The position numbers were made by a program, and so were the translations under genes. Shown here piece after piece: positions 1 to 7,959 of a stretch of DNA of 13,905 bases. The stretch comes from Parachlamydia sp. Lineage in GTDB: Bacteria; Chlamydiota; Chlamydiia; Chlamydiales; Parachlamydiaceae. The stretch lies in NCBI GenBank assembly GCA_021298935.1, contig JAJTHR010000002.1, positions 1 through 13,905 of the forward strand, written 5' to 3'. Positions within the stretch are counted from its first letter, which is position 1. Each line of letters opens with the position of its first letter. The notes under the pieces are model-generated. The model saw nothing but the letters and a program-made list of their open reading frames with translations, was not told where the DNA came from and made no database searches.

Positions 1-276
1 CAGCAGCAGGTAAATAAACTGACGACGATAGGGGGCCAGCCTCGCATAAAAAAAAGAACCTGTTAGGAAGCTTAAAGCAATTGCTGCGCAAATCCAGGCA
101 GGAAAGAGGCCGTAAAAATAAATAAATTGATAAAAAGGGGAGGAAGAGAAATGCCCTTCATAAAAAAAGAAAGAGGAGGCGGCTTGATCAAAGGGGGAAA
201 AAGCAGCAAGGATCAAAAGGAAAATGACGGTAACAAGAAAATTTTTATACATCTTATTTAAGATTTTTTCGTCCAT
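1..276 (-). CDS. PAP2-like membrane phosphatase, N-terminal part (runs off left edge)
   Basis: An open frame of 92 codons runs from an ATG at 276 to the window edge with no stop, so the C-terminal part lies outside. The protein begins MDEKILNKMYKNF and has a hydrophobic segment at about residues 13-26 and another at about 58-75. Between them are FDQAASSFFFYEG and a Y-x-F-x-x-Y-G-x-x-P-A-W pattern. That order resembles the N-terminus of PAP2-superfamily membrane phosphatases of the lipid A/undecaprenyl phosphatase type. The catalytic PAP2 motifs (KxxxxxxRP, PSGH, SRxxxxxHxxxD) would lie beyond the edge, so the assignment is inference. The start is uncertain: a near-consensus promoter overlaps the first ATG, so the second Met (codon 9, at 252) may be used. 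Neither ATG has a clear Shine-Dalgarno sequence. The gene diverges from the pgpH-like operon. Confidence 0.55.
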   Translation of the reverse strand, partial: MDEKILNKMYKNFLVTVIFLLILAAFSPFDQAASSFFFYEGHFSSSPFYQFIYFYGLFPAWICAAIALSFLTGSFFYARLAPYRRQFIYLLL

Positions 277-302
277 TATACTTGAAGGCCTGTTTAGTTC
301 AA
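275..302 (-). promoter_or_regulatory. Candidate sigma70-type promoter for the leftward membrane-protein gene
   Basis: On the minus strand, TTGAAC (302-297) is followed after exactly 16 nt by a perfect TATAAT (280-275). The -10 box overlaps the first possible ATG (276-274), so transcription would begin near 268. That would favour the in-frame ATG at 252 as the true start, with a very short leader. This is a sequence match only. Confidence 0.4.
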
Positions 303-310
303 ACTATTGA

Positions 311-354
311 GAGGGTGCCTACAAAATCAGCTGATCCATTTTGTAGATACCCTC
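311..354. repeat. Long imperfect inverted repeat between divergent genes
   Basis: GAGGGTGCCTACAAAAT (311-327) and ATTTTGTAGATACCCTC (338-354) are inverted copies matching at 15 of 17 positions. As RNA, one of the two differences is a G-U wobble. The 10-nt loop completes a perfect palindrome, ATCAGCTGAT, at 326-335. There is no following T-run on either strand and both neighbours point away, so it is not an ordinary intrinsic terminator. It sits just upstream of the -35 of the leftward promoter candidate. It could be an operator, a leader hairpin, or a remnant of a small inverted-repeat element. Confidence 0.6.
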
Positions 355-435
355 ACATTCTAAAACATCTTTTTCTACTAGCCAATTCCGATTTCTGTTA
401 TTCTTCCCTACTAGTGAACCAGCCTTAGGATCTTG

Positions 436-2616
436 ATGCCTGACAGAAGCAGCCCGCTCATAAACCAGCAAGAATTGAAGTTTTCTGGGGAACAGGGTTT
501 TTTTGATAAGAGCCGTGTCATTTATGTCTTACTTTTAGGGGTTTTTTCCCTTTTCCTTTTCGCCTTTCTTCATTTTCGTGAAGTGCGTGTAGACATTCTT
601 GAGCTTAACAGCATAGCCCCAGGTTTTATTGTTTCTCAGGTTAACTTTGAATTTGCAGACGATGAAGCCACCCTGCTCCTCAAGCAGGAATCGAGGCGCG
701 ATCTTGGCAAAATCTATCAGCTTTCAAGAAAAGACATTCGCCAAAAAAGAATTGAATTTGAAAATTTCCTCCTTTACAACCAAGCCTGGCATGAAACAGT
801 GGAAAGCGAAAGGGTCTTTGACGAGCTTTACCAGGCCCTAGAAAAAATGGAAAATGGCTTGATCGCCATCCGCTTTACAGATGCCCTGACGCTTGAAAAA
901 ATGCAGCAAATGGGCTTTCCGACAAGCTCCTATCTAATTTACACTCCCAATACAGCGCTTGGTCAAGTCATCCTTCCCTCCTTCGTATGGGATTATTTTC
1001 AGGAACACACTCTTGCCGCTACACTTTTTAATCCATTGACAGCAGGGCTGCTGATTGAATTTTTCAAACCCAGCCGTTGGCACATCGAAGAAGATCAGGC
1101 AACTGAAAAAATGTTGCGAAAAAAAATACAAAGTCAAATTCCTGAAAAATTGACAAGGGTCTATGCGGGGAACCGCATCATCGACCAGGGTGAAAAAGTC
1201 ACCTCCCGTCATATTGCCATGCTTCAGTCGATGAAAAATGAAATGGGGGCCAAACGCCATTTAAATTCCCCTTTTACCCTCCTTGGCTCTTTTTTGTTGA
1301 CCCTCCTTTTTCTCGGCATTTTAATCGTCTATTTTAAAGTCAATCAACCGCGCATTATTCAATCAAATCGGAAACTTTTTTTATTCATTACAATTTCAAT
1401 TCTTGTGCTTGGCCTTTCAAAGCTGACTGAATTTTTTCTTTTGAATTCCAAAAATAATTTAATTGAAACCATTCGCTACCCCTTATTTATTCCCTTAGCC
1501 GCGATCCTTTTCACAAGCTTGCTAAATCCGGCTCTTGCCAGCTTTGCCGCCGTTTTTCTCACCATTCTTTCGGTCATTGCCCTTGCCTTCGAATGGCAGG
1601 CCTATCTTTTATTGAATCTGACAGCCGCATTGACTGCCATTTTAAGCGTTTATTCGCTGCGTCGAAGAAAGGAAATTTTCGTCGTCTGCATCAAAGCCTG
1701 GCTTTGCTGCACACTCGCAATTATTTCTTTGCATCTGTATAATAACACCCTTGGCAACTTCGCTTTCATTAGCGACCTTTTAAGTAGCGGCTTCTTCATG
1801 CTTTTGACAGCCATTTTAGTTGTCGGCTTGCTTCCTCTTTTTGAAACAGGTTTCGGCATCATGACAGATGTCTCGTTAATGGAATACATGGATCCCAACA
1901 ATGACATTTTACGCCGCCTGACGATCGAGGCTCCGGGGACTTACCAGCATTCGGTTGTCGTAGGAAATTTAGCGGAAGCGGCGGCCCTTCCGATCGGTGC
2001 CAACGGATTATTCTGCCGTGTTGCCACGCTTTATCATGACATCGGCAAAATGGCAACGTCGCAATATTTCACAGAAAATCAACTGGGTGAGATGAATATC
2101 CATCAATTGCTTACTCCCCAGGAATCGGCTCAGGTGATAATGGCGCATGTTCCCGAAGGGGTGGGCATCGCACGGGCTGCCGGCTTGCCTGAGCCGATCA
2201 TTGATGTGATCAAGGAACATCATGGCACCACGCTCGTCTATTATTTTTACAGGAAGCAACTGGATAAGGTAGGGGGCGATAAAAGCAAAGTCGAGGAAAG
2301 AGAATTCCGCTATGCCGGTCCTAAACCGCGCAGCAAAGAATCAGGGATTATCATGATCGCCGATTCTTTTGAAGCGGCCTCGCGCTCACTGGACGTTATC
2401 AATGAAGATACCCTGACTTCCCTGATCGATCGGCTCGTACGGGAAAAAGTCGAGGATGGTCAGCTGGATCAATGCCTTCTGACGTTCGAAGACCTTTCCC
2501 TTGTCAAAAAAGCGTTGGTTAAAACCATCATGGCGGCCGGGCATGCGCGTGTGAAATACCCGGTGCCGGAGAAAAATTTGCTTGAACATTTTGAGGAAAC
2601 CTACCTTGACGTATGA
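436..2616 (+). CDS. pgpH: 7TM-HD domain phosphodiesterase, PgpH family (probable c-di-AMP phosphodiesterase)
   Basis: This 726-aa protein matches the length and domain order of PgpH/YqfF. There is an N-terminal membrane anchor (about 28-47), a long extracytoplasmic 7TMR-HDED region (about 50-275), a multi-span membrane block (about 280-470) and a cytoplasmic HD domain (about 495-710). HD metal-binding residues are visible: His505 of the QHSVVVGN segment, the HDIGK motif (His534-Asp535), His571 of MAHVPEG and the EHHGT pair (His595-His596). In characterised relatives this domain hydrolyses cyclic di-AMP to pApA; the substrate here is inferred from family. I chose ATG at 436 because AGGA at 427-430 is 5 nt upstream. 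A TTG at 433 would be too close to it. It is the first gene of an overlapping five-gene operon, and its TGA overlaps the next gene. Confidence 0.88.
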   Translation: MPDRSSPLINQQELKFSGEQGFFDKSRVIYVLLLGVFSLFLFAFLHFREVRVDILELNSIAPGFIVSQVNFEFADDEATLLLKQESRRDLGKIYQLSRKDIRQKRIEFENFLLYNQAWHETVESERVFDELYQALEKMENGLIAIRFTDALTLEKMQQMGFPTSSYLIYTPNTALGQVILPSFVWDYFQEHTLAATLFNPLTAGLLIEFFKPSRWHIEEDQATEKMLRKKIQSQIPEKLTRVYAGNRIIDQGEKVTSRHIAMLQSMKNEMGAKRHLNSPFTLLGSFLLTLLFLGILIVYFKVNQPRIIQSNRKLFLFITISILVLGLSKLTEFFLLNSKNNLIETIRYPLFIPLAAILFTSLLNPALASFAAVFLTILSVIALAFEWQAYLLLNLTAALTAILSVYSLRRRKEIFVVCIKAWLCCTLAIISLHLYNNTLGNFAFISDLLSSGFFMLLTAILVVGLLPLFETGFGIMTDVSLMEYMDPNNDILRRLTIEAPGTYQHSVVVGNLAEAAALPIGANGLFCRVATLYHDIGKMATSQYFTENQLGEMNIHQLLTPQESAQVIMAHVPEGVGIARAAGLPEPIIDVIKEHHGTTLVYYFYRKQLDKVGGDKSKVEEREFRYAGPKPRSKESGIIMIADSFEAASRSLDVINEDTLTSLIDRLVREKVEDGQLDQCLLTFEDLSLVKKALVKTIMAAGHARVKYPVPEKNLLEHFEETYLDV

Positions 2617-3424
2617 ATTAGCTTTAGTCACAGGCGCCACCTCAGGCATCGGCTACGCTCTTTGCCGCTTGCTTGCCCGTCAGGGGATATCTCTGCTTGT
2701 CACAGGACGCAATGCCGCTCAATTGGGTGCCCTGCAAAAGGAATTTCCGGACTTGGTACACAAAGCCTTCACGGCTGATCTATCGACCTCGGAAGGAGTG
2801 GCCCAAATCATCGAAATCATTCAAGAGTATTCTCCGGATCTCGTGATTAACAATGCAGGATTCGGACTCTATGGCGATGTGCTTTCGTATTCTATGGAGG
2901 AATCGGAAAAAATGATTGCCGTCAATATTGAAGCCGTCATGAAACTATCCATTGAAGCTGCACGTGCGCTTGTATCCAATCAACAAAAAGGGACCATCCT
3001 GAATGTCGCTTCGGCTGCCGCTTTTCTGACAGCTCCGATTCTAGCCGTGTATGCAGCCTCTAAAGCGTTTGTGGTAAGTTTTTCATCCTCATTTGATCAG
3101 GAAGTCAAGTCCCATGGCGTCCGCGTATTGGCTGCCTGTCCGGGGATGGTTGAAACGGCATTCAGCGAGCGTGCCGGAGCAAACAAGAGGCATGAAAAGC
3201 AAGGGGTGATGAGCGTTGACTATGCAGCCGAAGCGATTTGGAAACAAATTCTCCGCTTAAAGCCTGTCGAAATCATCGACTGGAAGGTCCGCTTGCTTAT
3301 TTGCTTATCCCGCTGCCTTCCACGAAAATGGTCAGCAGCTTTATTTAAAAACATTATGTTGGAGCGCATTGCTCCCCGTCCTTTAATTTTAAGGCCCCCA
3401 TGCAAGAAGAAGAAGAATTCGTAG
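2606..3424 (+). CDS. Short-chain dehydrogenase/reductase (SDR family)
   Basis: This is a classical SDR of about 272 aa and an NAD(P)-dependent oxidoreductase of unknown substrate. The cofactor loop TGATSGIG is at residues 9-16, the NNAG motif at 82-85, and the catalytic triad is Ser136, Tyr149 and Lys153 (YAASK), followed by CPG at 178-180. The C-terminal ~70 residues are less conserved, include a hydrophobic stretch (LLICLS) and end in a lysine run. I prefer TTG at 2606 as the start: GAGGA at 2593-2597 lies 8 nt upstream, and the protein then begins directly with the first beta strand (TYELALVTG). A TTG at 2582 would add eight residues of no family character. The gene overlaps pgpH by 11 nt and the helicase by 25 nt, so it is probably translationally coupled to both. 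Confidence 0.88.
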   Translation: MTYELALVTGATSGIGYALCRLLARQGISLLVTGRNAAQLGALQKEFPDLVHKAFTADLSTSEGVAQIIEIIQEYSPDLVINNAGFGLYGDVLSYSMEESEKMIAVNIEAVMKLSIEAARALVSNQQKGTILNVASAAAFLTAPILAVYAASKAFVVSFSSSFDQEVKSHGVRVLAACPGMVETAFSERAGANKRHEKQGVMSVDYAAEAIWKQILRLKPVEIIDWKVRLLICLSRCLPRKWSAALFKNIMLERIAPRPLILRPPCKKKKNS

Positions 3425-4635
3425 AACCAGAAATAACTGAAGAAACCATCCCCAATGGCTTTGCCCATTTTAACTTAGATCCGCTTATTATCAAAGCGCT
3501 AGATAAGATGGCATTTAAAGAGCCGTCGCCCATTCAGCAGCATGCCATTCCATTGATTTTGCAAAATCGTGATTTAATTGCCCTATCCCAGACTGGATCG
3601 GGAAAGACGGCCACTTGTGCCATTCCGGTGAGTCATCGGGTGGATACTTCGAGGAAGGGGATTCAGGCATTGATTATTGTTCCCACTCGCGAGCTGGCTC
3701 TGCAGTATGCAACCGAGACGCAAAAAATTGGAAAGTACAAAGGAGTCAAGGCGTTTGCCATTTTTGGAGGGGAAGATGCAGCTATGCAGCAATCGAAGCT
3801 GCGGAGCGGCGTACAGATTCTTGTGGCCACTCCCGGCCGCCTCATCGATTTCATTTATTCACGTCAAATCGATCTTTCCGAAGTAGAAACGTTGATTTTG
3901 GATGAAGCGGATGAAATGCTGAGTATGGGCTTTTATGACGATCTTGATTTTATCATTCAATGCTTGGTCCATTCGCACCAGACCCTTTTGTTTTCCGCTA
4001 CCATGCCAACCCAGATCCGGAAGCTGGCTAAATCGCACATGAAGGATCCTTTAGAAGTCAATTTGATCGCCGACCAGGCCACTCCCACTCTTATCGACCA
4101 CCGGTTTATTTTTTGTCCCTCTCATCACCGTGACTCAATCCTTGTGGACTTGCTAAAAGATCTACAGCCGGTACAGGCTCTCATTTTTTGCCACTCCAGG
4201 TTTCAGGTGGAAAAGGTATGTCAAGCACTGCAAAGGCAATTGCATGGGGTCGATTTTCTGCATGCCGGACTTACTCAGGATATTCGCTCGATTGTCACAT
4301 CCAAGTTTCGGAGTCAAAAAATCCGCTATTTGGTCGCTACCGATGTCGTAGCCAGGGGGCTGGACTTTTCAAAAGTCAGCCACGTTTTCATTTACCAGCT
4401 GCCTGACGAGCCGGAAATTTATTTGCACCGTTCCGGGAGAACGGGGCGTTGGGGAAAGGAGGGGTTGGTCATCTCATTCGTCACGCCTCGCGAAATGTCC
4501 CACCTGCGGCGTGTGTCGCAGCATCTTAAGCAGGAACCGATCTGGCTGGGAGAGCCACCTCCGTCCAAGACGGAGAAAATGGAGGCACCCGCCAAGCCTT
4601 ATCGTCGAAAACCGCCGGGTGCGCAAACGAAATGA
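3400..4635 (+). CDS. DEAD-box ATP-dependent RNA helicase
   Basis: All core motifs of an SF2 DEAD-box helicase are visible in this 411-aa protein: the Q motif (Phe24 to Gln47), Walker A SQTGSGKT (63-70, Ser in place of the usual Ala), PTRELALQ (95-102), TPGR (144-147), DEAD (168-171), SAT (199-201), FCHSR (263-267), ARGLD (318-322) and HRSGRTGR (343-350). It probably unwinds RNA in ribosome assembly or mRNA turnover. The C-terminal tail is short, basic and proline-rich (about 386-411) and lacks a recognisable RNA-binding domain. Relatives include CshA, RhlE and CsdA; I cannot tell which is closest. The ATG at 3400 has AAGG 5 nt upstream, inside the SDR gene. The stop overlaps the next start as ATGA. 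Confidence 0.95.
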   Translation: MQEEEEFVEPEITEETIPNGFAHFNLDPLIIKALDKMAFKEPSPIQQHAIPLILQNRDLIALSQTGSGKTATCAIPVSHRVDTSRKGIQALIIVPTRELALQYATETQKIGKYKGVKAFAIFGGEDAAMQQSKLRSGVQILVATPGRLIDFIYSRQIDLSEVETLILDEADEMLSMGFYDDLDFIIQCLVHSHQTLLFSATMPTQIRKLAKSHMKDPLEVNLIADQATPTLIDHRFIFCPSHHRDSILVDLLKDLQPVQALIFCHSRFQVEKVCQALQRQLHGVDFLHAGLTQDIRSIVTSKFRSQKIRYLVATDVVARGLDFSKVSHVFIYQLPDEPEIYLHRSGRTGRWGKEGLVISFVTPREMSHLRRVSQHLKQEPIWLGEPPPSKTEKMEAPAKPYRRKPPGAQTK

Positions 4636-5708
4636 AAAAAAGCATTGCCATTGGCCCAGCATTTGTAGGGGAAGATCATCCCCCGTTTATTATTGCCGAA
4701 CTATCAGGCAATCATAATGGCTCGCTTGAGCGGGCGCTGTCTTTGGTAGATGAAGCCGCAAAAGCCGGTGTGCAGGCAGTCAAGCTGCAAACCTATACTC
4801 CTGACACAATCACCCTGAACTTAAGCCGTCCTGAATTCATTATTCAGGGCGATAGCTTGTGGGCTGGAAGGCAGCTTTATGAGCTCTATGCCGACGCTCA
4901 CCTCCCTTGGGAATGGCATGAGCCTTTATTCAACCGCTGCCGTGAAAATGGGCTGATCGCTTTCAGCACGCCTTTTGATGAAACAGCAGTCGATTTCCTT
5001 GAAACTTTGCATGTCCCTTGCTACAAAATTGCCTCGCCGGAAATCATCGATCTGCCCTTAATTGAGAAAGCGGCGGCTACCGGTAAGCCATTGATTATTT
5101 CCACGGGCGGTGCGGATTTAATTGAAATTGAAGAAGCCGTGCAAGCGGCCAGGAAAGCGGGGTGCCGGGATTTAATCCTCCTCAAATGCACCGCTGCCTA
5201 CCCATCCGATCCATCCGACATGCATTTAAGAACAATTCCTCATTTAAAGGATGGCTTTCAAACACTCGTTGGCCTATCCGACCACACCCTCGGCATTGGC
5301 GTTCCCGTGGCAAGCATTGCGCTTGGGTGCTGCATGATCGAAAAGCATTTTACCAACTCCCGTTTAGAAGGGGGAGTGGATAGCGCCTTTTCCCTTGAGC
5401 CGGCGGAAATGAAAGAGTTGGTGCAAGAAACGAGAAGAGCATGGGAGGCACTGGGAAGCATCCATTATGGCCCGCTTCCAGCAGAAAAAACCACCCTTTC
5501 TCATCGCCCCTCGCTTTATTTTATGGATGATTTGAAAGAAGGGCAGGCTATCGAAGAGCAACACATACGTTCCCTTCGTCCGGACAGTGGATTGCCTCCC
5601 AAATGGGCGCCCGCCCTGATAGGGATGAGATTAACGCGCCCCGTGCAAAAAGGGGAGCCGGTGACATGGAATTCTTTTAACAGGGAGAAAGAAAATGAAA
5701 ACGTTTGA
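4632..5708 (+). CDS. pseI: Pseudaminic acid synthase-like protein (NeuB/PseI family)
   Basis: This 358-aa protein has a NeuB-type TIM barrel (about 15-280) and a C-terminal SAF antifreeze-like domain (about 290-350). Enzymes of this family condense phosphoenolpyruvate with a hexose derivative to give a nine-carbon nonulosonic acid. Features shared with PseI include AELSGNHNGS (22-31), KLQTYTPDTITL (51-62), LYELYADAH (82-90), FSTPFD (111-116) and STGGA (157-161). Likely metal-binding histidines are His218 (SDHT) and His239 (EKHF). The YTPDTITL and LYELY patterns favour PseI over sialic acid or legionaminic acid synthases, but that choice is inference. No other pse gene is in the window. There is no clear Shine-Dalgarno; initiation is probably coupled through the ATGA overlap with the helicase. 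Confidence 0.87.
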   Translation: MKKSIAIGPAFVGEDHPPFIIAELSGNHNGSLERALSLVDEAAKAGVQAVKLQTYTPDTITLNLSRPEFIIQGDSLWAGRQLYELYADAHLPWEWHEPLFNRCRENGLIAFSTPFDETAVDFLETLHVPCYKIASPEIIDLPLIEKAAATGKPLIISTGGADLIEIEEAVQAARKAGCRDLILLKCTAAYPSDPSDMHLRTIPHLKDGFQTLVGLSDHTLGIGVPVASIALGCCMIEKHFTNSRLEGGVDSAFSLEPAEMKELVQETRRAWEALGSIHYGPLPAEKTTLSHRPSLYFMDDLKEGQAIEEQHIRSLRPDSGLPPKWAPALIGMRLTRPVQKGEPVTWNSFNREKENENV

Positions 5709-6537
5709 AGCGGCCTGGAATAATTTTCTTACGAACAAAAACATCGAAGAAGAAAAAATTGGATTAAAAGACTACCGCACTTATGAATTTTCCCTGTTGG
5801 AAGAGTTTAGCCATCTGCAAAAGGTGCGCTACCGCGACTATATCGTTGAAATCGATCGTTACAAAGGGTGCCGCCCTTACATAGAAAACCAGGTCTATCT
5901 GCAGAGTGGCGTACCGATGAGCGCTTCATGGATCAGCCTGATGCATTCCCAGCCATTTATTGCCACACAGGCCCCCTTTAAAAGCAACCTCTCTATTTTT
6001 TGGGAAATGATCGCCGAGAAGGAGATCCATCAAATTGTCATGGTGACGGAGTTGAAGGAGCAAAACAAGGAAAAGGAATTTGCCTATCCCTATTGGCCGC
6101 AAGAGATCAATCAGACACTCGAATTAGATAATCAGAAAGTGACATGCATTGAGCACACGTGCCAGTTTCCCGATAGCCATCAGTTCATTGAAATACGTAA
6201 ATTCAAACTAGAGGGACCCTTAGGCCAAAGAATCGTTACACATTACTGGTATCGAAATTGGCTGGACGACACGGCTCCCTGCCAACATGCAATACTCAAT
6301 TTATTAAATACTGTATCGAGTGAAACGCAAGGGCATCCCATATTAGTCCATTGTTCGGCAGGGATTGGCCGTACAGGTGTCTTTCTTACCTTGTATCATT
6401 TGCTGCATGCAAAAAATTCGGCCTTCAAAAATCTTTTCACTTTCATCGCTTATCTGCGTTGGCAAAGGCCTTATTCAGTAGCCGTCTATCCCCAATACGA
6501 ATTTTGCTATGCCATGAATGAGAAATTAGGCTGTTAA
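5695..6537 (+). CDS. Classical (eukaryote-like) protein tyrosine phosphatase
   Basis: This 280-aa protein carries a classical cysteine-based PTP domain over about residues 42-278. Visible elements are a pTyr-loop-like segment (RYRDYIVEID, 45-54), the IATQAP motif (89-94) with FWEMI (102-106), the P-loop signature HCSAGIGRTG (219-228) with nucleophile Cys220 and Arg226, and a Q-loop-like QRPYSVAVYPQYEF (257-270). The WPD loop reads WLDD (189-192): the proline is replaced but an acidic residue remains for general acid catalysis. The first ~40 residues precede the domain and have no obvious Sec signal. In intracellular bacteria such enzymes are often secreted to act on host phosphotyrosine, as YopH does; that role here is inference. 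AGGGAG at 5682-5687 lies 7 nt before the ATG, and the gene overlaps pseI by 14 nt. It is the last gene of the operon. Confidence 0.9.
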   Translation: MKTFEAAWNNFLTNKNIEEEKIGLKDYRTYEFSLLEEFSHLQKVRYRDYIVEIDRYKGCRPYIENQVYLQSGVPMSASWISLMHSQPFIATQAPFKSNLSIFWEMIAEKEIHQIVMVTELKEQNKEKEFAYPYWPQEINQTLELDNQKVTCIEHTCQFPDSHQFIEIRKFKLEGPLGQRIVTHYWYRNWLDDTAPCQHAILNLLNTVSSETQGHPILVHCSAGIGRTGVFLTLYHLLHAKNSAFKNLFTFIAYLRWQRPYSVAVYPQYEFCYAMNEKLGC

Positions 6538-6915
6538 GTTGATTAACCGGTTAGCCGGATGATTGGTTGAGTCTTTGATTGAAATCTGCTCAGTGTAAAA
6601 AATCGAATTAAAAAAGTTGATGATAATCAGTGAATAACTTAGACTAAAAAAATAATTTACTCATCTTACGCAAAAAGAGCAAAATGAAAGCCAAGAGATT
6701 TTGAAAAATCAATTAATTCAAAAAGTGCAGCAATATTTTCTAATATTGCGAGCATTTTTGAAGTTAATTGAGATTCAAAAGATCTGCTTATTCATCTGCT
6801 CCTTTTGGCAGAGGTGAGTAATTGATACTTCTTCATAGGAAAAAGTAAAATCAGCTTAAGCCAATGCATCCTTATTCTGCTTTGAATAGGGATTTTAAAT
6901 ATTTTATGGGAAAAA
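6538..6915. other. Gene-free AT-rich stretch after the operon
   Basis: I see no convincing gene in these 378 nt. They hold a perfect 10-nt palindrome, TAACCGGTTA (6544-6553), just after the phosphatase stop. They also hold an 8-bp hairpin, GCAATATT-ttct-AATATTGC (6730-6749), followed a few bases later by five Ts (6755-6759). The hairpin is AT-rich and about 200 nt from the operon end, so calling it a terminator would be weak. A stop-free but ATG-less plus-strand frame over about 6657-6818 could be chance or a fossil. The base composition is clearly more AT-rich than the operon, marking the left border of the accessory region. Confidence 0.5.
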
Positions 6916-7800
6916 ATGTCTGCGGAAACAATAATCGATGTGTATGTCAGAGGACATGGGATATTTAGAGAAAATAAAGATTTCTCAAATAAAGACCAAA
7001 AGACCCGAAGGGACATCAATAAACGGCATATTTATCAAGAAGACTTGAATCCTCATGTTAAATTGTTTTTTTATGGTCAATCTGGGTATGAAGTATCTGG
7101 TGGATTCGCTGATAGCATTATTCTTTCACAGATGAAATTAAATCCCTATCACTGTGCTTCCAAATTTGCAAGTAGCCTAGAGCATAAATCTCGACCAAAT
7201 AGCCGCAAGTATATCTGCTGGCCTGATAGCCACAGCCATAAAGATAGCCGTGTTATGTATCCCCATGCAATATTTTCACGTTCAGGGTGGGATGGCATCT
7301 CCACCTTTGCCTATCCGTCTGAAGATGGCCGAGCAAGAGTATTAAATTATGATATAGGGCCTGATGATGATAGGAAAAAACTAATTACTGCTCTCATAGA
7401 AATAACAAATCAAAAAAACCAAGGCAAGTATGAATCTAAGTCAAGAGCATTAGCGATTAGAGGACCTATTGATCACAAAAATAAAGAAGAAACCTCACTT
7501 TACGATAATATGATTCAGGATAATGGGATCCTTTTCCAACCTATTAGATTTTGTTCACTCTATGAAATAATAAAACATTATTCAAACAAGTTTACTAATA
7601 AGTTCATTGGGAATCATGAGATTAGGATTCACTGGACTCTATGCAGGTTATATGCTTCGAACATAGATGATACAGATATAGATCCTGATTACATCAATGG
7701 AAGAGGGGATAAAGAATATTATGTGGTGGATAGTGAACATAAAAAACCAAATGCCACTTCTGAGCTCAATCAATGGTTAAATGTTCTTTGGGGGAGCTAA
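6916..7800 (+). CDS. Unrecognised protein of 294 aa
   Basis: I do not recognise this protein. It is hydrophilic, with no membrane segment or signal peptide, and rich in charged residues, His, Tyr and Asn. Possible landmarks are a beta strand ending in RGHG (residues 12-15), FFYGQSGYEVSGGFADS (51-67), SRSGWDGIS (121-129), and HWTLCRLY (239-246). The N-terminal GHG followed by a hydrophobic strand and glycine-rich loop, with a later HWxxCR, faintly recalls the Stv-type putative adhesin domain seen in some Legionella and Gammaproteobacteria proteins. This is a weak inference. The ATG is preceded by GGGA at 6908-6911, 4 nt away. AT-rich codon use differs from the upstream operon and suggests separate acquisition. 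The frame is uninterrupted, so it is probably a real gene. Confidence 0.6.
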   Translation: MSAETIIDVYVRGHGIFRENKDFSNKDQKTRRDINKRHIYQEDLNPHVKLFFYGQSGYEVSGGFADSIILSQMKLNPYHCASKFASSLEHKSRPNSRKYICWPDSHSHKDSRVMYPHAIFSRSGWDGISTFAYPSEDGRARVLNYDIGPDDDRKKLITALIEITNQKNQGKYESKSRALAIRGPIDHKNKEETSLYDNMIQDNGILFQPIRFCSLYEIIKHYSNKFTNKFIGNHEIRIHWTLCRLYASNIDDTDIDPDYINGRGDKEYYVVDSEHKKPNATSELNQWLNVLWGS

Positions 7801-7959
7801 GGTTGTGCCATAAGATAATTGATACTTTATCAAAGGTTGGATCGTTTCTCTTTCACCGAATTTAATTAGACAGTCAATGTTAAACTCTTTAAATAATTTT
7901 GTATAATTTTTTCACTTTGCTGAGAAGGCATTCTGACAAAAGAACAGGAATCCACTCTG

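Noticed and set aside
376..414. Direct repeat CTACTAG at 376-382 and 408-414 upstream of pgpH
   Set aside because: Seven bases repeated twice in an AT-rich leader is too little to call a regulatory site.
934..1260. Minus-strand open frames inside pgpH (and similar frames opposite other genes)
   Set aside because: They lie wholly opposite strongly supported genes, have no family resemblance and no ribosome binding sites. They are shadows.
6730..6759. Intrinsic terminator for the five-gene operon
   Set aside because: The 8-bp stem is mostly A-T, the T-run does not directly follow it, and it lies about 200 nt after the last stop codon.
6657..6818. Small plus-strand gene of about 53 codons in the gap after the phosphatase
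   Set aside because: The frame has no ATG start and no ribosome binding site, lies in AT-rich sequence and resembles no family I know. It may be chance.
7819..7833. Hairpin TTGATA-ctt-TATCAA after the 294-aa gene as terminator
   Set aside because: The stem is only six base pairs, AT-rich, with no T-run after it.
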